Source: Torymus aiolomorphi (lineage: Eukaryota; Arthropoda; Insecta; Hymenoptera; Torymidae). Taken from it: DNA of 64,000 nucleotides. The stretch spans positions 174,195,797 through 174,259,796 of the forward strand of contig CM070874.1 in the NCBI GenBank assembly GCA_036365515.1. The letters are read 5' to 3'. This document shows positions 29,212 to 41,447 of the stretch, one piece after another. Position numbers and translations under genes: made by a program. Each line of letters starts with the position of its first letter. Positions within the stretch are counted from its first letter, which is position 1. The notes below the pieces were generated by a model, which saw only the letters and a list, made by a program, of their open reading frames with translations, did no database searches and was not told the DNA's origin.

Positions 29212-30819
29212 TTATTGGGTTTCGCACAAATATTCAAACTCTATATTATTAAAAATTTCTTCAACTATTTCAGAAATTTCAACTTTTAAAGTTGCTTCAA
29301 TTAATGATGATTCATTGAAGTCTTCATAAATGTAATTATTTAAAAATTCATATAATCTATATTATTAAAAAAGATGAGTATAATAATTGATGATAGTAAA
29401 ATATTTAAATACATAAAATTTATAAAAAATCTGACCGTTTGTATTCATCATTGTTTTCTTCCTTTTTAATAATGGTTTCTTCAATTGAATTGACTGCTTT
29501 TACATAATTTCCCTTTGTTACTCGTAAATTATGAAAGCATAGAATATCGTTTTCTTTAATATTCTCGTTACAAATATCACCCCAAAGAGTAAGGTTTATC
29601 TATAATAATACGATTAATTATTTATAAATTTTGAATGATTGAATATATTCTCTATCAAAAAAAAAAAATCGCATCATTTATCATGTCAATCGAAGACGAA
29701 GACGTTTATCGATGTTAGAAGTGAGGTACATTTTTGAATAGTTTTTATTTACCTGATAGTTTTGGTCATCCTTTAATACACATTCTTTTTTAATAATGAC
29801 ACCGTTTACTTTTTGTCTTTGTATAATTACAGTATCATGAATTTTATAAACTATAGCCATCACTTCTGTAATTTTTTCAATATTTTAATATATAATTACT
29901 TGATAATATTAAAGGAGTTCTCTCAATTTTGGAAAACAAAGAAATTTAATCAAATTTGAAGGACTGGTTAATATAACTTTTGAAATAACTCAATTAAATT
30001 ATAAGAAACAAAAGGTACATATGAAGCAAGATCCTTCATTTTGAATAGTTGGGTATCGAGAAAACTCCCTTCATATTGTATTGAAATATTAAAATTCAGC
30101 TTACTGATAATGTCGTTTTCAATCAAATTTGGTATATCTTTTAATGCTGTGAAATTTTTTGTTATATCAAATTTAAAATTTATCTCCCCGATGCATTTTT
30201 TCATTGTGCTCTCTCGATTTAAAACAATTTGATAACAATTTTTAACTGTATTATACTTTTCACTTGAAAATCCGACGGTAAAATTTTTAAAATAATAAAT
30301 ATCGTTTACCTACATCAAACAAAAAGTTATATTATATTTGATTACAATATTTTTAAATAACTATCAACACTTTAAGATGCCATATTATAATAAATTATCA
30401 GCTTAATAAAAGAAAGTAACATCTCAGAATATAGTTAAAAAGGTACCATTATGCAAATCGGTTCGAAAAATCACTCCCACACACACGCACACGCACACAC
30501 ACGCACACATGCACGTACGCACGCATGCACGCACGCAAGTGCACACATAATTTGAATAATTACGTGGATTTGGAAAAAATCGCTCATTTTTGGTCATTTT
30601 TTTTTCGCTATTTTGTGATCAGAATCTGTATCGTTCACAATAAGACTACTAAATGGTATAATCTTTTAAAAAGACGACCAATTCAAAAGGAGATGTAACT
30701 GATATTATAAGTTGATATTATAAGTTGATATTATAATATATTATACATACGTGGTTTAAAATAAGTCACTTACCTTTACCACATTATAAAATCGATTGCA
30801 ATCTCTATTATATCCTACA
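29212..30819 (-). CDS. RPA1-like (replication protein A large subunit) gene, five exons, 5' incomplete
   Basis: Minus-strand exons: 30,819-30,774, 30,309-30,105, 29,865-29,753, 29,599-29,436, 29,356-29,212 (TAA). Each junction is GT-AG (donors GTAAGT, GTAAGC, GTAAAT, GTCAGA) and the phases agree at all four joins. The conceptual protein (about 223 residues) runs GYNRDCNRFYNVVK/VNDIYYFKNFTV, the end of the DNA-binding OB-fold A of RPA70. It then covers OB-fold B: INFKFDITKNFTALKDIPNL, ENDIIKVMAIVYKIHDTVII, VIIKKECVLKDDQNYQ/INL, TLWGDICNENIKENDILCFH, NLRVTKGNYVKAVNS. It ends with an acidic tail (VEISEIVEEIFNNIE). RPA binds single-stranded DNA in replication and repair; the zinc-ribbon C domain and the N-terminal protein-interaction fold are absent. 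No exon upstream of 30,819 was found; dispersed repeat starts there. A diverged paralog or truncated copy, possibly expressed. Confidence 0.72.
30477..30550. repeat. CA-type microsatellite
   Basis: Interrupted (CA)n with CGCA and TGCA steps, inside the largest intron of the RPA1-like gene. Confidence 0.9.
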
Positions 30820-30829
30820 CTAAGAGAAA

Positions 30830-31470
30830 AGAAAAGTCGGGAGTACCGAACAGAACAAAGTTACGTCAACCGGACAACATTCGGTACGCTGTACCCAGTG
30901 ATGGCCCCCGATCCTTCAGAACGTGAGAAATAACTAGATTTCTACAGTGGGTCGTGGGAAATGACTAGATCTAGTATTTTCCCAGCGGCGGAGACATCGC
31001 GTCTCAGAGCCAACTTCGCGTTCGTTCGGCTAATTTGAAATTGAAACGGAGCATTCAAAGCAGACGAAGCAGAAGCTTATGTAGGTTATGATTTTTGTAC
31101 TCCAATTGAATAAAATCGCACAATGAAATAAATTAAAGTCAACAATAAGCAGAAACGCGTTTTAACAACGAGGGAGAGAAAATTAGATAAGTATTACTTA
31201 TGGTTTGAATAATTTTGTGTATTTGAATTTTTAATAATTCTGAAAGAAATAAAATATTTTTTAAAAATTTAAATACTCAAAATATTTTATGACAAATATC
31301 CATTATTTCTTGATCAGATACTTTGTGTGCTTATTTCTTTCTATTCCAGAAGATTGTTCATTCATGAAACATGGATGAAATAAGTATGAGTAAAGCTTAT
31401 AAATTCAAACAGACAATCAGACATAAACAAGAAACTTAGGGTGGTCAAGTTTACAGTCAGCACATAAAAG
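30830..31470. other. No gene seen
   Basis: A GC-richer patch at 30,830-31,080 (CCGAACAG..., CTAGATCTAG) looks like a dispersed repeat that may have cut off the RPA1-like 5' exons. The remainder is AT-rich. Confidence 0.4.
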
Positions 31471-31479
31471 AAATTAATT

Positions 31480-32300
31480 ATCAAGTGCAGTTGCAACGTC
31501 TACTAAAAGTGAAAAGAGGGTTTATACTCTGTGCTGTGTTTCAGCAAAATAAAACGATCAGTAATGTAGCAGGCTCGTCTACATGTTCAGGCTTAGACTC
31601 AGTTCTCATATGTAAGAGTATGTATTGCATATTACAACAAGATATCAACGATGTGAAAGAAGTCAGTCATCAAGTACAGTTGCGATATCTAATCAAGCGT
31701 AAAGTAAAAGTCGAAAGAATTTTATACTCTATGTTACAGCAATATCTATAAATGAAATTGAAAAGCTCATAAGTGGTGTAGTAGGTTCGTCAACATGTTC
31801 AGGCTTGAACTCAGTTCTCATATGTAAGTTGTTTATATGAATATAAAAGAGTATGCTGTTTTATATGAATATAAAAGAGTATGTATTGTATATTACAACA
31901 AGATATAGAGTATATCAAAGAAGTCAATCATCAAGTGCATTTGCGATACATAATAAAAGTGTTAAGTAAAAGTGAAAAGAATTGTATACTCTGTACAGTG
32001 TTATACTGAAATCTATAAATGAAATTCAGAAGCTCATAAGTGATGTAGCAGGCTCGTCTACATGTTCAGGCTTAGACTCAGCTCTCATATGTAAGAGTTT
32101 ATTTGCATATTTCAACAAGATTATACCATATGAAACAAATTAATCATCAAGCGCAGTTGCTATACATAATAAAAGTATAGAGTAAAAGTGAAAAGAATTT
32201 TATACTCTGTGCAGTGTTACAGCAAAAGGAATAAACAATATTCAAAAGCCCACAAGTGATGTAGCAGGCTCGTCGACAAAATCAGGTTTGGACTAAACTT
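31480..32300. repeat. Tandem repeat, irregular 210-270-bp units
   Basis: TGTAGCAGGCTCGTC and relatives begin units at 31,567, 31,776, 32,045 and 32,261. The shared order is CTCATATGTAAG, ATATTACAACAAGAT, ATCATCAAG.GCAGTTGC and GTGAAAAGAATTTTATACTC. The small frame at 31,485-31,751 belongs to this repeat. Confidence 0.8.
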
Positions 32301-32669
32301 TAACGTCCAAGTGTGTTTCTTTCCATTTTGTTTTTTATAAATGAAAATTAATATAGTAAAATCATTATGCACATATTTCTGAGTATAATACGTACTGTTG
32401 TGCACTTTACATTATAATCTTAGCACTAATAATCTTTTAGTGACATTTTTATAGTTCACAGTACGTTAATACATAAAACAATACACTAAATAGAATAACT
32501 TGTTTGCATTACGGTAATAGGATAAAAATGTGCAATAAATATAAATTCATGATGTCTAAACAAATAATGAATTTCCTGTATGCTATTACTAAATAGTTCA
32601 TTATTTATTTTGAAATCTAACATTAAAAAAATATTATTTTTTATTACTCCTATTGTACAAGATATATAT

Positions 32670-35211
32670 GGGAGCGTCCAGCAGAAACGGGCCACCGAGC
32701 GCGCGCGGTGCCTTTTTTCGCGTAAAAGGCGCTCTATTTAACTCGCTCATAATCGTATGCTGCGTCTTTGAAAAAAAAACCAAGGACCTATATCGATAGA
32801 TTTTTTTCTGCTCTTTCCAATTGCGCCATTTTTTTTATTGCGAAACGCGTTCTTCCGGATGAAAACTCGAGTTGAATATTGAAAGCCATTTTTCTCAAAG
32901 TATATCATGTTTTTTTTCAAAATAAACTACACCATTGGAAAGTACAACTCTTAAGCTTCAAAATCCTATCTTGGAGAAGTTGGAGAAATAAAGGGTTTAA
33001 AAGTAACAACATGAAAAAGACAGCGCCGAGGGTCCGCGCGAGCCCCTCGCGCCCGTGCGTACGGCACGTTGAAGTGCACGCTCTATTCAATTCGCTAATA
33101 ATCGTGTACCAAGTCTCTGAAAAAAGAACTAAGGACATATATCGATAGATTTTTTTCTGCTCTTTCCAATGGTGCTATTATTTTTAATTCGAAATATTTC
33201 CTTCTAGTTGAAAATTCCATTTGAATATTTAAACTCTATTTTTTCAATAAAATAGCAGTCTTTTCTTCAAAATGAATTATATTCTTCAAAAGTACAAGTC
33301 TTAAACTATAAAATATTATATTTTTAAGTTGAAACATGAAAAGTTCAAAAATAGTAAGATCAAAAAGACAGCGGCTGCCCGAACTTTTTACGCTATGCTC
33401 AAGGGCGGATTAATACACGCGATGTGCTATTTCGCCCTTTCTTTTTTGTAAATATAAAATGTTTTGTAACTTACAATGCCAATGCGTGGACATAATTTTG
33501 TGGATCTAGTTGTAACAGTTAGTATAATATTACAATGAACTTTGTTCATTTATATAACAAAATTTGAGAACATAATATATTAAACATAAAAATATCCATG
33601 AACGCACTGAAAGCAGTGAAACAGAAATTTAAAATAACCTTATAGATTGTTTAATCTGGCATAACAATATTACCTTTTCCTTTAAATTCTAATTTTTTTA
33701 CATTTTTTTGATTTTATAAGAATTGTCCTGTTTGCGACATCCGCTTCTTTCTTTGTTTGAGTTTTAAGTACTTTTTCTTTTTTGATCGGTGGATATAATT
33801 GAGAATCTTCTGACGCTGAAAATCTTTTAAGTTCTAACTTTTTGGCATCATTTAATAATTTAATACAATGAAACAATTGAGTTCCAGGTATTGTCTTAGC
33901 TGAGGCTAGCCTGTTTTGTAGCTTTTCTGTAGCCTTTAAGTAATCGTCTTTTGATGAAAAAAAGCACTCAATATTTTTGAAATACTCAGTTGCGCATTTG
34001 TATAAATCTTGGGGCGTCAATATATAATTGCAGATACTTTCCGTAAACTTTCTCGTCTGGCATTGCTTTTCACGGAAGCACCTATTCCATCACATGCATT
34101 TTTTCCGTGGGCTGTTGCATGAAAATGCCACTCAGCATCAACAGCAAAATCATCATAATGATGAAGAAGATTTTGGAAATTGCGTTTATTTTTAAAATGT
34201 TGCGCAGCTCCATCAGTAAAATAAATAATTTTTCTAACTAAATCGAAAGACATTTCTGTTTCACTGCTTTCAGTGCGTTCATGGATATTTTTATGTTTAA
34301 TATATTATGTTTTTCAAATTTTGTTATATAAATGAACAAAGTTTATTGTAATATTATACTAACTGTTACAACTAGATCCACAAAATTATGTCCACGCATT
34401 GGCATTGTAAGTTACAAAACATTTTATATTTACAAAAAAGAAAGGGCGAAATAGCACATCGCGTGTATTAATCCGCCCTTGAGCATAGCGTAAAAAGTTC
34501 GGGCAGCCGCTGTCTTTTTGATCTTACTATTTTTGAACTTTTCATGTTTCAACTTAAAAATATAATATTTTACATTTTAAGACTTGTACTTTTGAAGAAT
34601 ATAATTCATTTTGAAGAAAAGACTGCTATTTTATTGAAAAAATAGAGTTTAAACATTCAAATGGATTTTTCAACTAGAAGGAAGCATTTCGGAATAAAAA
34701 TAATAGCACCATTGGAAAGAGCAGGAAAAAATCTATCGATATATGTCCTTAGTTCTTTTTTCAGAGACTTGGTACACGATTATTAGCGAATTGAATAGAG
34801 CGTGCACTTAAACGTGCCGTACGCACGGGCGCGAGGGGCTCGCGCGGATCCTAGGCGATGTCTTTTTCATGTTGTTACTTTTAAACCCTTTATTTCTCCA
34901 ACTTCTCCAAGATAGAGTTTTGAAGCTTAAGAGTTGTACTTTCCAATGGTGTAGTTTATTTTGAAAACAAACATGATATACTTTGAGAAAAATGGCTTTC
35001 AATATTCAACTCGAGTTTTCGTCCGGAAGAAAGCGTTTCGCAATAAAAACAATGGCACCATTGGAAAGAGCAGAAAAAAATTTATCGATATAGCTCCTTG
35101 GTTCTTTTTTCAAAGACGCAGCATACGATTATGAACGAGTTAAACAGAGCGCCTTTTACGAGAAAAAAGGCACCGCGCGCGCTCGGTGGCCCGTTTCTGC
35201 TGGACGCTCCC
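32670..35211 (-). mobile_element. Foldback derivative of the DDE transposon family
   Basis: Arms of about 960 bp (32,670-33,628; 34,252-35,211) are reverse complements. The tips are GGGAGCGTCCAGCAGAAACG and its complement, and ATAT flanks both sides (4-bp target duplication). Only 623 bp separate the arms and they encode the tail of the same transposase family as the 1.4-5.4 kb element. TIR sequences of the two elements are unrelated apart from the initial GGG/GGA. Confidence 0.88.
33682..34253 (-). pseudogene. Transposase C-terminal fragment (same family as 2816-4733)
   Basis: 34,253-34,017 gives RKIIYFTDGAAQHFKNKRNF and DAEWHFHATAHGKNACDGIGA, matching the C-terminal third of the 4-kb transposon protein (IIYVTDGAKQHFKNRFQIAN; AEWHFCATAHGKSCYDGLGA). 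After a frameshift at the TATATA near 34,020, 34,010-33,682 continues with TPQDLYKCATEYFKNIECFF and a Lys-rich tail. The first catalytic acid block and the N-terminal domain are deleted, so the element is non-autonomous. Confidence 0.85.
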
Positions 35212-36359
35212 ATATACAGTCTATAAGCTACAACTGTCAAAGCAATTCTCTTTAATTACTTAATAATAATAAATAATTTGCTGTAAATAATACTTTTTAT
35301 TCATTTGAGTCCAAATGACCTACATAGTTCATGAATCTGTGATTTAGTGAAACAGAAATATTTATGTCCCATGTCACATTCGATATTTCTATTCCGACCA
35401 AAATAAATTAACTCGAATAAAATTACAAAAATTAGCTGCAAATGCGATTTATTTTTATTACTATTTATTTATTTTTATTTGTATCAATTTTTGACCGTAA
35501 AAAATAATTTACTCAAATAAATTTGATACATGAGCAAAGCCCAGAAACTTTTCAAATTTTATGTAACTCAAATTTTATATTTAAAAGGCTATAATTCAAT
35601 TTCTTTACGAAGCACATGACTGAACACCAAAAAAATGTTCATTTTTCAATAGAGTAATAAAAAAAGAATTTTAGAGCTTTTTCTTTATAACAAAAGCTTT
35701 AATTTAAGACCTGTTAGACCGATTTCCTTGAAAAATAGCCCAGATACAAGAGATTTTATGTTAGGGTGACTACACCAGTATTAGAACAGTCACCAGTGAA
35801 TGAACATTTTTATATAATATTTAAAATTTTAAAATTTGTACATTTTTGGTATCAAATATAATCATGATTTTGAAATCTTTTCGAAAGTTCCTTTCGTTTT
35901 ATACATTATACATGCTATATGAAATGAATTGCCTTAGATGAAAAACATTATTAATATTATGCAATACCGTGGTGAGAATTAAATATACGCCATTCGCTAT
36001 AAGGGTGACGCAGATGCACTGTAGGCATATGCTGAAGTTTCTTCAAAATCTAAAGTTTTTGTGTTTAAATTTTACGTCTAAATGAAGTTGTATACTTATT
36101 CGTTGACGATTTGACATTATTTTTAAGAAAAAATTTAATTATTTAAATATAATTTACGTGTTCCAACTTTGGTTCGGCAACCCAGTGAACGAACGTTTTT
36201 CGCACCTCATGCTGTACTATATGAAAAATCAATAATATTTAATATTTAATGTTTATAAGTTTTAATACATAAAGTGTATCATTATCATTCTGGTATCAAC
36301 TTTCAACATTCAGATTCTAAAATTACTGTTACTAAACTTACATAAGTACCCTAGTGGCA
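35212..36359. other. No gene seen
   Basis: AT-rich intergenic sequence with no coding or strong repeat signal. CCAGTGAATGAACA near 35,800 and CCAGTGAACGAACG near 36,182 suggest a faint duplication. Confidence 0.5.
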
Positions 36360-37060
36360 ATGAAAAATGTATATAAATTGAAATAAGTGTATATTTCTGT
36401 AAAAAACGTATATAAATGTAAATAAGTGTATATAAATGTTGTAATTGGAACACGCATTTACGTTTATTTCCATTTATATACGTTTTTTTACATAAATTTA
36501 TACTTATTTACGAAACTACATTTTTTTTTACACATTAAACATCACAATTTTTAAAATGTATATATATTTTTTTACATTTATATACATTTATATACACTTC
36601 CATTAAACTTTTAAAAAAAGTCTTATATAGCAAAAATTAAAAAAAAAAATCATATAAATGTATATAAATGTATACAAATGTATGAATCTGTAAGTAATCG
36701 TAAATAAGTGTATTTACAGAAATAAAAATTTTCAATACAACGTACTATACAAAATGTAAGAAAAAAATATATAAATGTAAATAAGTGTAAATATCTGTAA
36801 AATAACGTATATAAATGTATATAAACCTATATAAATGTAAAAAATGTTTCAATTACAATTTTTACATACACTTATTTACATTTATATACAGTTTTTTACA
36901 TTTACATACATTTTCCATTTCCATCGGGGTACATACAAAGTTAGTGTTCATTCATTGGTTTCAAAGTGTTCAGTCACTAGCACCACGTATTCATTTACTG
37001 GATTTTAGGAGATAAATGTACGTATATATAAGTATATAGACGTATATAAATGAAAACCGC
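36360..37060. repeat. Degenerate TATATAAATGTA repeat on both strands
   Basis: GTATATAAATG/AAATAAGTGTA steps run along most of the stretch, and their complements (ACATTTATATAC) alternate in 36,460-36,600 and 36,850-36,920. This gives a series of imperfect hairpins. Confidence 0.75.
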
Positions 37061-38867
37061 TGCCAATACATTGGCACTTAGCTTCCTCAAAATAATGTAT
37101 TTATTCATTTTTTTTTTAATTTTTTATAACAATAATTAATTGTATCATACCCAATTTTCTTTATGAATATTCGTAATAAATTAATATATATTTTTCGAAA
37201 ATTCATTCTTGTTACTCTTTTTCTCGTGCAACAACCCGATATTTTTATAAATCAATTTTTTCAAAATATTATCACATGTTCAATTAGTTTTATTTTAAAC
37301 CTCAAAGATCTTTCGTCGTAATAGTTCAATTTTATTGGGCAACGAATTCATTTTGAATATATAAAAAAAATATATCTCTTGGCGTGTTATATGCAGATAA
37401 CTTTTCAAATAGTCTATGATTCATATAAATTAATTATTAATTGATATGATTAAAGTACACATAGGAATATTAAATATATAAGTACTATGATTGCAATCAT
37501 ATTTAAAATTAAAAACATTGTTTTCATTATTTTTATTTGAATTATAATAATAGTTTTTATTTTTATTTATGCAAACGTTGAATAGAAAAAAAGTTTTATT
37601 TCAATGTTATCAACAACTTTTGTATTTGAAATTTTTGTATTAAGTAAAATGCTTTTGAATAACATAAGGAAAAATATCGTTTCATTACTCCCGATTAATA
37701 CAAAAATATAAAGTTAAAGTTTACAAAGTTTAACGAAAACTGTAGACTAATTGCTCACTGATGTTCGTATAACTTATACATATACACACATGCACACATA
37801 CACTAATACCGCGAATAGGAGAAAAACAAAAAGAGAAAACTCAACACTGGTGCATTCGTCAATGATAATCTGGCTTGGTGCTGCGTGCGTGTAGAATACA
37901 TCAGTCGTAACGGCCATCTCGGCTATAGGCTGCGTATAGTGCGTTCGCACCAGTATATAAGATATGATATATCTATATATATATTGATCGCACGCACGCG
38001 CTTTCTGCTACTAGCCCTAGTGAGTCTATGTTGACTACGGCTCTACGTCGGCGTGCGCGCGCGTATGTCCATGGTGTCATGTCAACAATAGCATCGTCTG
38101 GATCCCGGCGTTCCCAGCGATGACGGTGGCTGCTGCAATACGCCGCCCTGGATAATGTCGTCCCTTTCATCGTCTTTACTGCGGTTGATGATGATATTCC
38201 TCAGTAGTCCAGGCGGTAGAGCAGTAAAACCAAGCTTTGGTGGACCTTCTTTGAAGTAGAGCATATTATAACGTAGAAAGTTCCGAAATAATATGTAGAA
38301 AAAGAATCCGAGTTTGCCTATTCAAAAAAATGTCTGCTAAATTCAGTATAGCAACAAATGTACCGAAATAACGTAAAAAGGCCTATTTTTCGGCATATTT
38401 TCTCTTATAACTTGAGAAGGAAGCGTTTAATCGAAAATAGTCATAGGACATTTTTTGTTTATCTGATGTTTTTCTACAAAGTTAATGTATTTCCGAATCG
38501 AAAAATTTTATTTTGCGCTAACAATGAGTAAAAAACCGTTAAAAATGATATGTAAAATCTAACTAATTTTTAAGGGGCGTAAAAATCAATGAATGTTAAT
38601 GAAAATTTGTGAAATGGTAGCTCATTATATGATAATACTACATAAAAAAATTCAGGATGATCGACGGTGTAGTTTTCCAGTACGGCTGTTGTTAACTAAA
38701 AATTTATAACAATTTTGTCGCGTGCCATGGGTTTAAATAAAGACTCCACGCGGTCGCTGAATTTTTTACACATACTTTGGCTTATAGTTAATAATATGCA
38801 ATATCAAAAATAGCCTTTTTTGCATTATACGGGTGCATTAGAATTTTTTTAAATTTTTTCATTGAAA
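37061..38867. other. No gene seen
   Basis: AT-rich to 37,840. A GC-richer patch at 37,860-38,270 has short frames on the minus strand with no family match. A repeat-like stretch (CCGAAATAACGTAAAAAGGC, at about 38,360) runs to the Polinton copy 2 boundary at 38,868. Confidence 0.45.
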
Positions 38868-38869
38868 TA

Positions 38870-39266
38870 AACCATTGCTACGTTTCAAAATTTTTTCAAA
38901 AGCTGTTGAAACCGTTCGCGCCGGCGTGTCTCATAACGGTTCCACCCAAGCAAACTTACTAAATACATTTTCAGCGACCAGTAGATACGTATAACCGTCG
39001 TTTTCATTTTTGAGCGATGGCGCTTGACACAAATCGGCCTCCCAATCATCGTCAATTTTTGTAGCGTTGAATTTTAATCTTGGAAATTTTTTGCGTATTG
39101 GCCGGTGAAGTGTGTAGGCATCTTGATTACTCAGCCATTTATGTATGCGTTCCTTCTCTCTCAGCGAAATGGATTATTTACCTCATACAGTGACACGTAC
39201 GAAATTGTGTGCACCTGCGTAACCGATTTTGTCAGACGGGTCGTAATATTGATTTTCGTGTGACAT
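38870..39266 (-). pseudogene. Polinton integrase, 5' fragment (copy 2)
   Basis: Starts at ATG 39,266 (minus) and runs through MSHENQYYDPSDKIGYAGAH, WLSNQDAYTLHRPI and IDDDWEADLCQAP (first catalytic Asp) to about 38,870, where unrelated sequence begins. The second Asp, Glu and C-terminal domain are lost. The same in-frame stop after WVEPL is seen as in copy 1. Confidence 0.85.
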
Positions 39267-40005
39267 CAGATGGATAGTTTTAACCACTTTTTGTTAGCTG
39301 CGCGTCTAATCATTGGTAGAGAGGCTATTGGTGTTTGTAATCGGGGTTTAGCTGTACTTGAAGGAGCGGTCAATCTGTTGGCAATTTTTAATATATCTAC
39401 ATGACCAAGAAGATTATTCGGTGTGTCGGTATTGCTCATGAATTTGGTGAATTGATATCTTCCCGTTGATTCCTCCTCCTCTTCGTCCTGTTTTTTCTTC
39501 TTCTTTGCAACATGGTTCAACAATACTGCGATATTTGAGTGCGAGACCAGTTTTCCATAGATGATGACGTTTCATATGTTATTCCACTTTAAACGCTCGC
39601 AGTTGAATGTCCGCCAGTGTCGCAATAGCATACGAGCCCTCTTGGGTAAATTATAGGAACACTCTCCAAAATAGTCTCCTCCTCCTCCTGTCGGTGGTTC
39701 TAGCGTGGCTTGGATTTCGTCAATTTCGCAAACACTGCCTTTGTAGTCTAAACGTTCGTTCTCTTTGAAGAATAAGTAAAGTCTCAGCATTTGTATGTAA
39801 TTTTTACACTTTCCACACTCGTCAGAAAATTTTTTCGAGTTTATAATCTCAAACATATCCTAGTCCAAACGCGATAAATGGTCACCCAAAGTTTGTACTG
39901 TGTTGTCAGTACTATCTTTAACAGGGGATTGGTAACATTGGATGCACCCAACTCGTTAGTCGATGGTTTTGCTGGAATGTGAACCATTTTACGCATCCGA
40001 TCCAT
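39266..40005 (-). pseudogene. Conserved Polinton gene of unknown function, copy 2
   Basis: As 16,834-17,566, start ATG 40,005. Here the middle frame stays open longer, giving LPKRARMLLRHWRTFNCERL, because of an added run (GGGGD from CTCCTCCTCC) absent from copy 1. C-terminal frame 39,523-39,266 is intact and differs from copy 1 at a few residues. Confidence 0.7.
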
Positions 40006-40526
40006 CTCTTAGTTACCTAAAATCTTTGAAAATACCTTTGGGCTCCAAATATAATTGATTTCAAATTTGCAAATAAAAATCTAACAAAAATCCACGCACT
40101 AGAGCCCTTTCCCTTACTACCGACTAAGTTTAACTGCCGTAGAGAAATAGATTATGTTAGTAGTTATAAGCACCCGCGGACGCGGCGATGGTGGAGAAAC
40201 TGAGCCTTTTACCCCCACCACCGGCGGTGATAAGCTGGTCTAACGCGGAGATCATGCCAATCAGCAAGAGTCTAGCTTGATACTGCGCGCGCAAGATTAG
40301 CTGATTGGTGCCACCGCCGTCCACAACGTGTTTGGGAGGTGAGAGAGAACGAGTGCGGGATCTCTGTATTAGTAACGGTCCATCTTTTAGTTATCCAAAA
40401 TCTTTGAAAATACCGTACTTACTAGAGACGCCAGAAGAATAGGTAAAAGTGAACCATCACTTTGAAGTATTGTGCGTTTCTTGCTTCTCCAGCCGATATT
40501 GCCACTGTCAACTTCCGCAAGACGCT

Positions 40527-41312
40527 TGTAACGATGCACCTGATCAATAGACGCATCGATACGAAATCGCGATCATAAGAAGCTTTCTCTCTCCTAGCAT
40601 GCGTGCGCTAGAAAGAGAAAGCAGCCGAACCTGTCAACGGCATGGGAGAGCGAGCGTACGAATGTGTACATACATGTACACACGCATGTATACAAGTACC
40701 GGAGCTCGTACAGCGAGGAGAGAGAGCAGGCGACTGAATAGTCGGCTTCCCTCTCCACCGAGCGCCGCGACCACGCGTCGCATACGACGCGCAAGCTATA
40801 ACGCGCCCCACCGCGCTGCTTCTACAGCACACGGCGAAGCGGGTATAAATACCGCCTCGTGCGCCGTGGAAAGGATTCTCTCAGCCCAGTGCCGTAATCG
40901 CTAAAGCCTGGAGCCCTGCCGACGGAGCGGAGTATATGAGCGCACTCGTTACTCTGCACCAGAAGTAGCGCTGAGATGATTCCCCGGGTATATGAGCGCA
41001 CTCGTTACCCGGGTGTTGTTCACAAGTAGTGGGAGCGCACTCGCCTACTTGTGAAGAACCGTGATCACGCGTCCCCAAACTCGCGTACTCTAGTAACAGG
41101 CTTAATGCTCGTGTATTATCATTGTTTGTTTCAGATCTACGCCAAAACCGAACCGATTGTGAATTAGATTTAAGCTATAATAAATTTGTTACTTTTCTTT
41201 TATACTTAAATTATTTGGCTTTGTTGATTTATTTCAATTGCTCTCCCTTTCGAATCCTGTCCGCTTAGCTATTCTCAAAGAGAGCAATCCTTACGCATGA
41301 ATCTCCGTTTCA
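40527..41312 (+). repeat. 5' LTR of the Gypsy element
   Basis: 786 bp, TGTAACGATG...CCGTTTCA. GTATAAATACC at about 40,842 looks like the TATA box. AATAAA at 41,182 could be the poly(A) signal. A tandem-like part (GAGTATATGAGCGCACTCGT, then GGTATATGAGCGCACTCGTT) lies at 40,930-41,010. Confidence 0.97.
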
Positions 41313-41330
41313 TGGCGCCCGAACAGGGAC
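41313..41330 (+). promoter_or_regulatory. Primer binding site, tRNA-Lys
   Basis: TGGCGCCCGAACAGGGAC directly follows the LTR end and is the complement of the 3' 18 bases of tRNA-Lys(UUU). Confidence 0.93.
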
Positions 41331-41447
41331 TAGTTTTTCACGCGAAGGAACAAAATAACCTTTTCAAATAACATCTCATATTGAAATAAATTATACAAAG
41401 CAAAATAAAATTTTTTTTTTTTTCGGAATCGAGCAATACTAGTAATC

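Noticed and set aside
37973..38264. Short minus-strand frames in a GC-richer patch
   Set aside because: No motif, no homologue recognised and overlapping frames of similar length.
40599..40904. 101-codon frame in the LTR, repeated at 46,540-46,845
   Set aside because: Present in both LTRs because they are copies; no evidence of translation, overlaps the promoter region.
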